Assembly: GCA_964452725.1 (NCBI GenBank)
Contig: CAYVMX010000010.1
Span: forward strand, 1-36,691
DNA length: 36,691 nucleotides
Reading direction: 5' to 3'
DNA from: CAYVMX01 sp964452725
GTDB lineage: Bacteria > Patescibacteriota > Gracilibacteria > JAHISY01
Below the pieces are notes generated by a model. It saw nothing but the letters and a program-made list of their open reading frames with translations. It had not been told where the DNA came from and did not search any database. Position 1 is the first letter of the stretch. Each line of letters starts with the position of its first letter. Shown here in pieces: positions 29,136-36,615 of the stretch. The position numbers and the translations under genes are program-made.

Positions 29136-30401
29136 ATGCAAATAACAAAGCTGAAATCTGGACTAAGGGTCATCACTCACAGCCTCGCCGGCACAGAAGC
29201 CGCGACTGTCCTAGTCCTCGCGGGCGCAGGGAGTCGCTACGAGACTGCCAAACGCAACGGTCTGAGCCACTTCCTTGAGCATATGTTTTTCAAAGGCGGC
29301 AAGAAATATAAAAACACGAAAGAGGTCAGCGAAGCGATCGACAGTGTCGGCGGTGATTTCAATGCTTTCACGGGCAAAGAGTACGCCGGCTACTATGTCA
29401 AAGTCCGCGCGGAGCACACCGATACAGCCTACGCCGTACTCTCCGATATGCTGGTCAGCGCGACTTTCCCCACTGAGGAGATCGAAAAAGAGCGCGGTGT
29501 AATCCTTGAGGAGTACAACATGTATCTCGATACGCCGATGTACCAAGTTGGCTGGGACTTCGAGCGGCTACTCTTCGGTGATCAGCCGATGGGCTGGGAC
29601 CAGATCGGCACTCGTGAGACGATCAAATCGTTTCAGCGCGCAGAGTTTGTGAAGTACAAGTCCGAGCTCTACCAACCAGAGAATCTCGTCATCGCCGTCG
29701 CGGGTAAGTGTGAGCATGATGAGGTGGTGAAGCAGGTTGAGAAATATTTTCAATTCGAGAACGGTAAAAAAGCTTTCGACTGGCAAGCGGTACGACCCTA
29801 CACGTCCGACTCCCCCGTTATTATTCAGGATAAAAAAACTGAACAAGGACACATCGTCATCGGTGTATCCGGAGTCGCCGCAGAAGATCCGCAGCACTGG
29901 ACGCAGCGACTACTCGCGGTGATCCTCGGTGGCAATATGAGTAGTCGGATGTTTCTAAATGTCCGTGAAGCGAAAGGTCTCTGCTACTACATCCGCACAG
30001 CAACGGACGACTACTCAGATATCGGCGTACTCAGTACGAACGCCGGTGTCGATGTAAAACGCCTACCACAGGCAGTCTCAGCGATCGTCGAGGAGTACCG
30101 GCAGGTCGCCGAGTCTGGTACGAACGCCGAAGAGCTGAACCGAGCGAAAGAGTATCTAAAAGGCAAAATGACACTCAGGCTAGAGGACAGCGAGGAATAC
30201 GCGCACCTACTGGGCAAACAGCATTTACTATATACCGAGCAGCTCACACCCGAGCAGATCTTCGCCAAAATCGACGCCGTCACCGAGGCAAGTATCCAAA
30301 AGCTCGCAAAGCAGATCTTCGTCAGCGATCAGCTTCGCCTCGCAGCGATCGGACCTTTCGGGGGCAGGGAGGAGGAGCTAGCGAAACTGCTAAAATTCTA
30401 G
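29136..30401 (+). CDS. M16-family zinc metallopeptidase (insulinase/MPP-like)
   Basis: This 421 aa protein has the inverted zinc motif HFLEH at residues 45-49 (GLSHFLEHMFFKG), with the downstream Glu in ERGVILEEYNMYLDTP (~119-134). The N-terminal catalytic half runs to ~200, and the C-terminal half holds the usual GNMSSRMFLNVREAKGLCYYI region. It is of single-domain-pair size, as in bacterial M16 proteins that act as homodimers or with an inactive partner (PqqL/MPP-like). Cytoplasmic, since no signal is seen. Substrates are probably peptides, but none is known. A TGCTAAAAT box in its 3' end (30389-30397) probably serves ndk. Confidence 0.92.
   Translation: MQITKLKSGLRVITHSLAGTEAATVLVLAGAGSRYETAKRNGLSHFLEHMFFKGGKKYKNTKEVSEAIDSVGGDFNAFTGKEYAGYYVKVRAEHTDTAYAVLSDMLVSATFPTEEIEKERGVILEEYNMYLDTPMYQVGWDFERLLFGDQPMGWDQIGTRETIKSFQRAEFVKYKSELYQPENLVIAVAGKCEHDEVVKQVEKYFQFENGKKAFDWQAVRPYTSDSPVIIQDKKTEQGHIVIGVSGVAAEDPQHWTQRLLAVILGGNMSSRMFLNVREAKGLCYYIRTATDDYSDIGVLSTNAGVDVKRLPQAVSAIVEEYRQVAESGTNAEELNRAKEYLKGKMTLRLEDSEEYAHLLGKQHLLYTEQLTPEQIFAKIDAVTEASIQKLAKQIFVSDQLRLAAIGPFGGREEELAKLLKF
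30389..30397 (+). promoter_or_regulatory. Possible extended -10 box for ndk
   Basis: TGCTAAAAT lies inside the end of the M16 gene, 33 nt before the ndk ATG. No -35 is recognised. Confidence 0.35.
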
Positions 30402-30430
30402 TAATATCCTCGCACTTAATTCCAAAACTT

Positions 30431-30898
30431 ATGCAAACAACTCTCGCAATACTCAAGCCCGACTGTATCATCCGTGGGCTCACTGGCGAAATCCTCGATC
30501 GCTTCGTGAAGCGCGGGCTAAAGGTCGTGGGGCTAAAAATGATCAAACTCTCCGACGAAATCCTCGCTGAGCACTACGCGCATATCGCCGACAAGCCGTT
30601 CTTCCCAGGTGTGGTCACAGCCATGCAAAAGACTCCAGTGATAGTCATAGCGCTCGCTGGTATCGACGCAGCGGCAGTCGCTCGCGGTATGGCCGGCGTG
30701 ACGAACGCCCGCGCAGCTGCGCCGGGTACGATCCGCGGTGATTATGCTGTGAGTATCCAAAACAATATCGTCCACATCTCCGAAGATGCCGCAGCTGCGG
30801 AAGCCGAGGTCAAACGCTTCTTTACGCCTGAGGAGCTGTACGAAGTGAGCACCGAAGGACTGAACCTAGTCTACTCACCCGACGAGCTGACAGCGTAG
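30431..30898 (+). CDS. ndk: Nucleoside diphosphate kinase
   Basis: Ndk transfers the gamma phosphate between nucleoside triphosphates and diphosphates through a phospho-histidine. The 155 aa protein shows LAILKPDCIIRGLTGEIL, RGLKVVGLKMIKLSDEI, HYAHIADKPFFPGVV, NARAAAPGTIRGDYA and the active-site His115 in NNIVHISEDA (HGSD in most members; here HISED). The C-terminal extension past residue ~135 contains FFTPEELYEV. At 155 aa it is a little longer than the usual 130-150 aa. It is followed immediately by a 73-bp dispersed repeat that may end the transcript. Confidence 0.94.
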   Translation: MQTTLAILKPDCIIRGLTGEILDRFVKRGLKVVGLKMIKLSDEILAEHYAHIADKPFFPGVVTAMQKTPVIVIALAGIDAAAVARGMAGVTNARAAAPGTIRGDYAVSIQNNIVHISEDAAAAEAEVKRFFTPEELYEVSTEGLNLVYSPDELTA

Positions 30899-30900
30899 CT

Positions 30901-30973
30901 GTCATCCTGAGCGAAGCCCTGCCGCAGGCTGGGCGCAGTCGAAGGATCTCGTAAATTTTAGCCCGAGGATGAC
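30901..30973. repeat. Dispersed palindromic repeat after ndk
   Basis: GTCATCCTGAGCGAAGCCCT opens the element; AGGATGAC (30966-30973) closes it as the inverse of GTCATCCT (30901-30908). Inside is GAAGCCCTGCCGCAGGCTGGGC, itself a nested inverted repeat, followed by GCAGTCGAAGGATCTC. The element can form a long hairpin and could end transcription of ndk, though there is no U-tract. Confidence 0.7.
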
Positions 30974-30983
30974 AAAGGATTTT

Positions 30984-30992
30984 TGCTAAACT
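30984..30992 (+). promoter_or_regulatory. Leaderless-type extended -10 box for the sugar transferase gene
   Basis: TGCTAAACT ends 7 nt before the ATG at 31000, with no -35 match 17 nt upstream. It begins 10 bp after the repeat that follows ndk. Confidence 0.5.
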
Positions 30993-30999
30993 AGTCGCA

Positions 31000-31641
31000 A
31001 TGCCAGCTGCGTCTGTCCAGACTATCTCGACTCCTCTGACCAAACGCTTGTTTGATCTATTCTTCGGTATACTCCTGCTAACTCTCACGCTTCCTTTCTG
31101 GCTGCTAATTGCTTTGGCGATCAAATTAGACTCAGCAGGACCAGTTTTCTTTAGTCGTTATCCCGATGGTCAGCTCGTACTCCGAGTCGGACACAGTGGA
31201 CGGCTCTTTCACTTCATCAAGTTTCGCTCAATGATAATCAACGACCACATGAGTCGTTACAAAATGAAAAGTCACCGCACTGGACCACTGGTAAAGATCA
31301 AAAACGATCCTCGTATCACACGTGTCGGCGCGTGGCTGCGACGTACCAGTCTGGACGAACTCCCCAACCTCATCGCTGTCATAAAAGGCGATATGAGCCT
31401 CATCGGTCCCCGCCCACATCTACCAGAAGAGGTAGCCAAATACACAGCTCACCAGCGTCAAGTCCTCGCGGTGAGACCAGGGCTCACAGGTCTCGCACAG
31501 GTCTCTGGTCGTAGTGATCTTAATTTTCAAAAAGAAGTTGCTCTCGACCTCCAGTACATCGCCAAGTGGTCACTCTGGCAAGACTTTCAAATCCTTTGGC
31601 AGACTATCGGTGTAGTGCTTCTCCCCAAGCATAAAGAATAA
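31000..31641 (+). CDS. Bacterial sugar transferase (polyprenyl-phosphate sugar phosphotransferase)
   Basis: The 213 aa protein matches the C-terminal catalytic core of WcaJ/PglC-type enzymes, which start glycan assembly by moving a sugar phosphate to undecaprenyl phosphate. A single hydrophobic reentrant helix at ~12-36 (LFDLFFGILLLTLTLPFWLL) precedes GPVFFSRYPDG, FHFIKFRSMI, RVGAWLRRTSLDELPNL, the catalytic-type DMSLIGPRPHLPEE and RPGLTGLAQVSGR. No N-terminal CoA-binding-like or multi-TM domain is present (short, PglC-like form). It could feed the surface glycan cluster at 19865-24035, although it is 7 kb away. Confidence 0.93.
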   Translation: MPAASVQTISTPLTKRLFDLFFGILLLTLTLPFWLLIALAIKLDSAGPVFFSRYPDGQLVLRVGHSGRLFHFIKFRSMIINDHMSRYKMKSHRTGPLVKIKNDPRITRVGAWLRRTSLDELPNLIAVIKGDMSLIGPRPHLPEEVAKYTAHQRQVLAVRPGLTGLAQVSGRSDLNFQKEVALDLQYIAKWSLWQDFQILWQTIGVVLLPKHKE

Positions 31642-31642
31642 C

Positions 31643-31671
31643 TTGACAAATAAAAATAAATCTAATAAAAT
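31643..31671 (+). promoter_or_regulatory. Strong promoter for the 31688 gene
   Basis: TTGACA (31643-31648), 17 nt, then TAAAAT (31666-31671) is the best consensus promoter in the window; the ATG follows 16 nt later. Confidence 0.65.
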
Positions 31672-31687
31672 CAAAAACTAAAATTTT

Positions 31688-32020
31688 ATGATTCAGGATA
31701 AAGTAGAAAATCTCGGTGATCTAGATGTTCTAGAGCGTGATAAAATTCGTAGAGAAATCGACGAACTACTGAATAATCCAGCTGGACTAAATCTCAATGT
31801 ACTTTTGGTCACAGATCAAGATATGCTAGAAGGACTAAGAGCTTGGCTAGAATCTAGAAAAGATATAGTCGACGCGATCAATCAGGGTCAGCGATATCAA
31901 TTACATTGCCTCAAAGATGATTCAATTCTTGGATTGAAGTATTTACTTCGAAAAGATCAAATCAAAGACAAAGAAATTGTTGCTCAGATTTTTGAAAAAA
32001 TAGAGTGGTCGATTAACTAA
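31688..32020 (+). CDS. Hypothetical protein, 110 aa
   Basis: The protein begins MIQDKVENLGDLDVLERDKI. It is soluble, predicted helical, acidic overall, with leucine-rich stretches (NNPAGLNLNVLLVTDQDMLEG, LKYLLRKD). No family is recognised and no conserved Cys or His pattern is seen. It has its own near-consensus promoter with a short leader and lies alone between the sugar transferase and another hypothetical gene. The strong promoter argues that it is expressed. Confidence 0.55.
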   Translation: MIQDKVENLGDLDVLERDKIRREIDELLNNPAGLNLNVLLVTDQDMLEGLRAWLESRKDIVDAINQGQRYQLHCLKDDSILGLKYLLRKDQIKDKEIVAQIFEKIEWSIN

Positions 32021-32127
32021 TTGATTTGGCTTTCGAATCTAAGAAACACTTGGGATTACTAATTTAATCTTCTTGTTATGTTCACGATGCTAAATTTGGA
32101 TCGTATTTCAATGTAACCCCCTACGAT

Positions 32128-32499
32128 ATGCCTGAAGACTACACTATCAACAGCGTCACCGATAAGCCCAAAGATCAACCTAACGACATGCCAATCTGTT
32201 CAGATATTCTTACAAATTTATCTGACATCTTTGACAACACGAGATACCAAGCACTAATTAAAATGGACCCTGCTAACCCCGTGAGCGAGCTATTTCACAA
32301 AGCAAAAAATGAGATTACTGCTATCCAAAAGCAAAATCCTTTTTTCCATGGAGTTTGTGATAAACCACCTAACTGTGATGGTAGCTGTTCACTGCGCAAA
32401 CTCTTGGGCACAACTGAAAAAATCAAAACCCTGCTTACAAATCAAGATCCTGCCACCATTTTTTCAACTCCTTCGCAGTCAGCTGACCAGCGGCGCTAG
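32128..32499 (+). CDS. Hypothetical protein, 123 aa, Cys-containing
   Basis: It begins MPEDYTINSVTDKPKDQPND. A disordered, Pro/Asp-rich N-terminus (~1-25) precedes a helical middle (SDILTNLSDIFDNTRYQALI, VSELFHKAKNEITAIQKQN). Three close cysteines in GVCDKPPNCDGSCSLRKLLG (~75-94; CDxxxxCxxxC type) and a further Cys24 hint at a metal site or disulfides. The last 65 bp overlap the 3' end of aroD on the other strand, an unusually long tail-to-tail overlap for this window. Not assigned to a family. Confidence 0.45.
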   Translation: MPEDYTINSVTDKPKDQPNDMPICSDILTNLSDIFDNTRYQALIKMDPANPVSELFHKAKNEITAIQKQNPFFHGVCDKPPNCDGSCSLRKLLGTTEKIKTLLTNQDPATIFSTPSQSADQRR

Positions 32500-33121
32500 C
32501 GCCCTTGACAGTCAGAGCAGCGAACATGCCCAGCCCTCCAAGTAGTGGCGTGAGTGCGCGTGAGACTTGCCCGTACTCTCCCATCGCCATGATGAGGAAA
32601 GCTTTTTTACGTTTGGCTAGCTCACGTGAGATTGCGAGGATCTGGAAATTGTCTTCCCATTTTTGAGCAGTACCGACGAGCTTGATTACATCAGCGTTGA
32701 AATTCTCGGCTTTCTGAGCAAGTTGCTGGAGCTTTTTCAAGCTCGGCACCTGCTCGAAGTCGTGCCACGAGAGGATTAGCTTCGTCCGTGGATACATTTT
32801 GCGAAACTCTCGAATCAATTTCGAAGCAAGCGTTAGTGGCAAATCGATATATTTAGCACCAGCTTTGGCAGCTATATTTAATAATTCAACTCTTTTGGGA
32901 TCACCACCTCGAAAAGTACCCTGCTCCTGCTTATCTTTCAGATTTACGATCAAAGGCTTTTTAGCCGCTCTGACCAGCTCTCGAACTTTTTCCGCGTCAA
33001 GATCCTTGATCCCATCGAGCCAAATTTCGATCAGATCAGCTTGTTTCGCAGCCGCCCGCAGCATTTTCTTAGCTTCAGCTAGGCTTTTCGGTTGGATCGG
33101 AATTATTACTTTAGGCTGCAT
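32435..33121 (-). CDS. aroD: 3-dehydroquinate dehydratase, type I
   Basis: AroD makes 3-dehydroshikimate in the shikimate pathway through a Schiff base to lysine. At 228 aa it has type I length. Motifs are ADLIEIWLDGI, PLIVNLKDKQEQGTFRGGDP, RVELLNIAAKAGAKYIDLPL, ILSWHDFEQVPSL (catalytic His in SWHDF), NADVIKLVGTAQ (Schiff-base Lys of the VIK segment), GEYGQVSRAL and the closing ASAAGQLTAKEL. An ATG four codons upstream (33133) lies inside the dispersed repeat, so MQPKVIIPI is chosen as the start. The 3' end overlaps the convergent hypothetical gene by 65 bp. Confidence 0.92.
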   Translation of the reverse strand: MQPKVIIPIQPKSLAEAKKMLRAAAKQADLIEIWLDGIKDLDAEKVRELVRAAKKPLIVNLKDKQEQGTFRGGDPKRVELLNIAAKAGAKYIDLPLTLASKLIREFRKMYPRTKLILSWHDFEQVPSLKKLQQLAQKAENFNADVIKLVGTAQKWEDNFQILAISRELAKRKKAFLIMAMGEYGQVSRALTPLLGGLGMFAALTVKGASAAGQLTAKELKKWWQDLDL

Positions 33122-33128
33122 TTCAATT

Positions 33129-33156
33129 GTCATTCTGAGCGAAGCGAAGAATCTCT
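33129..33156. repeat. Dispersed repeat copy between the U32 gene and aroD
   Basis: GTCATTCTGAGCGAAGCGAA followed by GAATCTCT is the archetype of the family in this window. It fills most of the 43-bp gap between two minus-strand genes and contains an in-frame ATG for aroD. Confidence 0.7.
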
Positions 33157-33164
33157 AATGAAAA

Positions 33165-34388
33165 CTAATCGGAAATCCTCCTAACTGTCGAGTAAACGGG
33201 CACAGTCCTTCCCAAGTTTAACCAAACTTTGGTCTCCTGTCCGCCGTGTGCCTCTACGACTGCCTCGCCTTTTTCAGTTTCGAGCTTCTTGAGAGCAATA
33301 GCAAAAACTTTGTCTGGCGTGACCACTTCTATTTTATCTCCGATTTTGAAACGATTGCGAGGAGCGAGGAGTCCTCGTTTACCGTCTACGGATTCGATCA
33401 GACCGAGGAAAGTCTGCGGATTCTCTTTCTCCTTCCGCTCGTAGTTTTGGAGATCTTTCAGCGAACCATCGTAAAAACCCTGCGTAAAGCCTCGATTGCC
33501 AGTCTGTGCGACTTCTCGGAGCAGCTTCTGGTTGAATCGCTTGCCAGCGAGATAGTCGTCGAGCGCATGGCGGTAAGCTCGCACGATCGTAGCAAGATAG
33601 CCGACCGACTTGTGCCGTCCTTCGATCTTGTAAGTCGTCACTCCTGCCTTGTGCAGCTCTCCTAGCTTATTGAGCAGACAAAGATCTTTAGAGTTAAATA
33701 GATAGCTACCGTGCTCGTCTTCCTCCAGTGTGAATTTTTCGTCGGGACGCTCACCCTCACGCACCTCCGTCCAGCGCCAGCGACAGGAGTTGGCACACGT
33801 GCCTCGATTACCATCGCGATACGTTAGCCAGTTTGAGATCAGACACCGCCCCGAGTAAGTGAAGCAGATCGAACCATGGACAAAAGCCTCTAGCTCTAGC
33901 CGTGGTACAGCTTTGTGAATCGCCGCTATCTCTACTAGCGACAGCTCGCGCGCGACAATAATCCGCTTCACTCCCTGCTCGTACCAGTACTTAGCCGACT
34001 CAGCGTTGACATTATTCGCTTGGACAGAGAGGTGGAGCTTTAGCTTCGGTAGATGCTTTTTCAAAAGTCGGAAGACTCCCGGATCGGCAAAGATCACGGC
34101 ATCGGGCTTGATTTGCGGTATTTTTTTGGCAATGAACTGCTCCAAAGCTTGGAGCTGCGGACCCCGTGGAAAAATATTACAAGTTAAATACATTTTCTTC
34201 CTCGCCTGCTTGGTCAGCTGCCGCGCCTCGAGTAAATCCTCGAAAGTAAAGTCATTCTCCCGTGCGCGCAGCGAAAAGCTCGGCAGCCCACAGTACACCG
34301 CGTCCGCACCGTGAGTCAGCGCGACTTTGAGTTTGAGTAGATTCCCAGCCGGAGCGAGGAGTTCGGGCTGTTTGGGAGTTTTGGACAC
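33165..34388 (-). CDS. Peptidase U32-family protein (RNA hydroxylation type)
   Basis: The 407 aa protein starts at GTG: MSKTPKQPELLAPAGNLLKL. The family signature is at about residues 170-205, around EAFVHGSICFTYSGRCLISN...GNRGTCANSCRW with its Cys residues, which in relatives are thought to bind an Fe-S cluster or metal. A TIM-barrel-like N-terminal part holds GADAVYCGLPSFSLRA and VIFADPGVFRLL, and a C-terminal beta domain follows (GLIESVDGKRGLLAPRNRFKIGD). U32 members include TrhP (tRNA 5-hydroxyuridine) and RlhA (23S rRNA); which function applies cannot be told. A leaderless-type box lies 7 nt upstream. Confidence 0.9.
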   Translation of the reverse strand: MSKTPKQPELLAPAGNLLKLKVALTHGADAVYCGLPSFSLRARENDFTFEDLLEARQLTKQARKKMYLTCNIFPRGPQLQALEQFIAKKIPQIKPDAVIFADPGVFRLLKKHLPKLKLHLSVQANNVNAESAKYWYEQGVKRIIVARELSLVEIAAIHKAVPRLELEAFVHGSICFTYSGRCLISNWLTYRDGNRGTCANSCRWRWTEVREGERPDEKFTLEEDEHGSYLFNSKDLCLLNKLGELHKAGVTTYKIEGRHKSVGYLATIVRAYRHALDDYLAGKRFNQKLLREVAQTGNRGFTQGFYDGSLKDLQNYERKEKENPQTFLGLIESVDGKRGLLAPRNRFKIGDKIEVVTPDKVFAIALKKLETEKGEAVVEAHGGQETKVWLNLGRTVPVYSTVRRISD

Positions 34389-34395
34389 GAGAGAG

Positions 34396-34404
34396 AGTTT
34401 AGCA
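34396..34404 (-). promoter_or_regulatory. Leaderless-type extended -10 box for the U32 gene
   Basis: On the minus strand TGCTAAACT ends 7 nt before the GTG at 34388. No -35 is seen 17 nt upstream. Confidence 0.5.
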
Positions 34405-34410
34405 CTCTAT

Positions 34411-34439
34411 TTGCCTTAGAATAGCTTTTACCTTAGAAT
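34411..34439 (+). promoter_or_regulatory. Predicted fusA promoter with duplicated -10 element
   Basis: TTGCCT (34411-34416), 17 nt, then TAGAAT (34434-34439). The 9-mer CCTTAGAAT occurs twice (34414-34422 and 34431-34439), 17 bp apart, so two -10 boxes may drive fusA. The leader to the ATG at 34488 is about 42 nt. Confidence 0.5.
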
Positions 34440-34487
34440 CTTTCGGCTTATTTTTGGCAAATCTTAATTTTTCAAACTCTCTCCACT

Positions 34488-36575
34488 ATGCCCGACTACG
34501 ACCTTGCCCACACGCGCAATATCGGTATCATCGCTCATATCGACGCTGGTAAGACCACGACGACCGAGCGTGTGCTGTACTACACCGGTCGCACGCACAA
34601 GATCGGCGAAGTCCACGAAGGCGAAGCAACGATGGACTGGATGGAGCAGGAGCAGGAGCGTGGCATCACGATCACGAGTGCGGCGACTTACTGTATCTGG
34701 AAAGACTGCCAGATCAACATCATCGACACTCCTGGGCACGTCGACTTCACCGTCGAGGTAGAACGCTCTCTGAGAGTCCTAGACGGCGGTGTAGCGGTCT
34801 TCGACGGTAGTCAGGGTGTGGAGCCCCAGAGCGAGACTGTCTGGCGTCAAGCAGACAAATACAACGTTCCGCGCATTTGCTTCGTAAACAAGATGGACAA
34901 GACAGGCGCGGACTTCGAGATGTCAGTTCAGAGCATCTTCGACCGACTGAGTACGAAAGCTAGCCCAATCCAACTCCCCATCGGTCAGGAGGCGGACTTC
35001 AAGGGTATCGTCGATATCATTGAGCGCACGGCCTATGTATACAAAGACGATGAGGGCAAAGAAACTGAAAAAGTCGACATCCCAGCAGATATGCAAGACA
35101 GCGTGGAGAAATGGCGACTGGAGCTGATCGAAAAGATCGCCGAACACGATGACACGCTCATGGAGCTCTTCCTCGAGGGCAAAGACCCCACCGCCGAGCA
35201 GATCAACACGGGTATCCGTAAGGCAGTCGTCAAAAACGAGTTTTACCCCGTACTCTGTGGTAGTAGCCTAAAAAACAAAGGCGTCCAACCCATGCTCGAC
35301 GCGGTCAACGCTTATCTGCCTAGCCCGCTCGATGTACCCGAGCTCAAAGGACACGATCCGGACGACGAGGAAAAAGAAATCATAATCAAAGCCGATAGCG
35401 GAGAGCCTTGCGTCGCCATGGCGTTCAAGATCGCTGCCGACCCATTCGTCGGACGAATCACTTTCGTACGCGTGTACTCGGGCGTACTAAAAGGTGGGAG
35501 CTACGTCTACAACACCGCCAGCGGTCAAAAGGAACGTATCGGTCGCCTACTCCAGATGCACGCGAATGACCGCAAAGAAATCGACAGTATCTCCACCGGT
35601 GGCATCGGTGCGGTCGTGGGACTGAAAGCTACAAAGACCGGCGATACCCTCTGCGACGAGAGTCGCAAGGTCGCGCTCGAAAATATTACCTTTCCCGAGC
35701 CAGTGATCAGTATCGCCATCGAGCCAAAGACAAAAGCCGATCAAGAGAAAATGGGCCTCGCCTTGAATCGCCTCGCCGAAGAAGACCCGACCTTCCGCGT
35801 CCGCTCAGACGAAGAGACCGGACAGACAATCATCTCGGGTATGGGCGAGCTACATCTCGACGTGCTAGTCGATCGCATGAAGCGCGAATTCAAGGTCGAA
35901 GCGAATATCGGACAACCCCAAGTCGCCTACCGTGAGACTATCGAAAAACAGGTCGAAGTCGAAGAAAAATACTCCAAGCAGACTGGTGGTCGCGGTCAGT
36001 ACGGTCATGTCCTCGCGCGGCTAATCCCACAAGAACCTGGCAAAGGCTACGAATTCGTCGATCAAGTCGTCGGTGGACGTATCCCAAAGGAGTTTATCAA
36101 TCCTTGTAATAAAGGCTTTGAAGAGGCAATGAGTCGCGGTGTGATCGCGGGTTATCCAGTCGTCGATGTGAAAATCGAGCTGTACGACGGTAGCTACCAC
36201 GACGTCGACTCCAGCGAGATGGCGTTCAAGATCGCTGCTAGTCAGGCGTTCCAAAAAGGCGCAAAGCAAGCTGGTGTTGCGATCCTCGAACCAGTCATGA
36301 AGGTCGAAGTCGTCACCCCCGAGGAGTTCATGGGTGATGTCATGGGCAATCTAAATAGCCGACGTGGACAGATCGGTCAGATGACAGACCGTGGCACTGC
36401 CAAAGTGATCGAAGCCGAAGTACCACTCTCCGAGATGTTTGGCTACGCGACGGATCTGCGCTCTATGACTCAGGGTCGTGCCAACTACAGTATGGAGTTT
36501 GCCCATTATGCCAAGACTCCGAAGAACGTGGCGGAAAAGATCATCGAGGAGCGCACGGGTGGTGGAGCGAAGTAG
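34488..36575 (+). CDS. fusA: Elongation factor G
   Basis: EF-G drives translocation on the ribosome. The 695 aa protein is full length. The G domain begins NIGIIAHIDAGKTTTTERVL (P-loop AHIDAGKT), with DTPGHVDF (G3), NKMDK (G4) and the switch region GEATMDWMEQEQERGITITS. Domain II follows (VGRITFVRVYSGVLKGG), then domain III (IAIEPKTKADQEKMGLALNR), domain IV (TGGRGQYGHVLARL; PYDGSYHDVDSS-type loop YDGSYHDVDSSEMAFKIAAS) and domain V (EPVMKVEVVTPEEFMGDVMG, RGQIGQM). It stands alone rather than in the usual str operon; a tRNA-Thr gene follows after 40 bp. Confidence 0.98.
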   Translation: MPDYDLAHTRNIGIIAHIDAGKTTTTERVLYYTGRTHKIGEVHEGEATMDWMEQEQERGITITSAATYCIWKDCQINIIDTPGHVDFTVEVERSLRVLDGGVAVFDGSQGVEPQSETVWRQADKYNVPRICFVNKMDKTGADFEMSVQSIFDRLSTKASPIQLPIGQEADFKGIVDIIERTAYVYKDDEGKETEKVDIPADMQDSVEKWRLELIEKIAEHDDTLMELFLEGKDPTAEQINTGIRKAVVKNEFYPVLCGSSLKNKGVQPMLDAVNAYLPSPLDVPELKGHDPDDEEKEIIIKADSGEPCVAMAFKIAADPFVGRITFVRVYSGVLKGGSYVYNTASGQKERIGRLLQMHANDRKEIDSISTGGIGAVVGLKATKTGDTLCDESRKVALENITFPEPVISIAIEPKTKADQEKMGLALNRLAEEDPTFRVRSDEETGQTIISGMGELHLDVLVDRMKREFKVEANIGQPQVAYRETIEKQVEVEEKYSKQTGGRGQYGHVLARLIPQEPGKGYEFVDQVVGGRIPKEFINPCNKGFEEAMSRGVIAGYPVVDVKIELYDGSYHDVDSSEMAFKIAASQAFQKGAKQAGVAILEPVMKVEVVTPEEFMGDVMGNLNSRRGQIGQMTDRGTAKVIEAEVPLSEMFGYATDLRSMTQGRANYSMEFAHYAKTPKNVAEKIIEERTGGGAK

Positions 36576-36615
36576 AGTTTAGACTGCTACTATGCATTCA
36601 ACACTAATGCTACGA

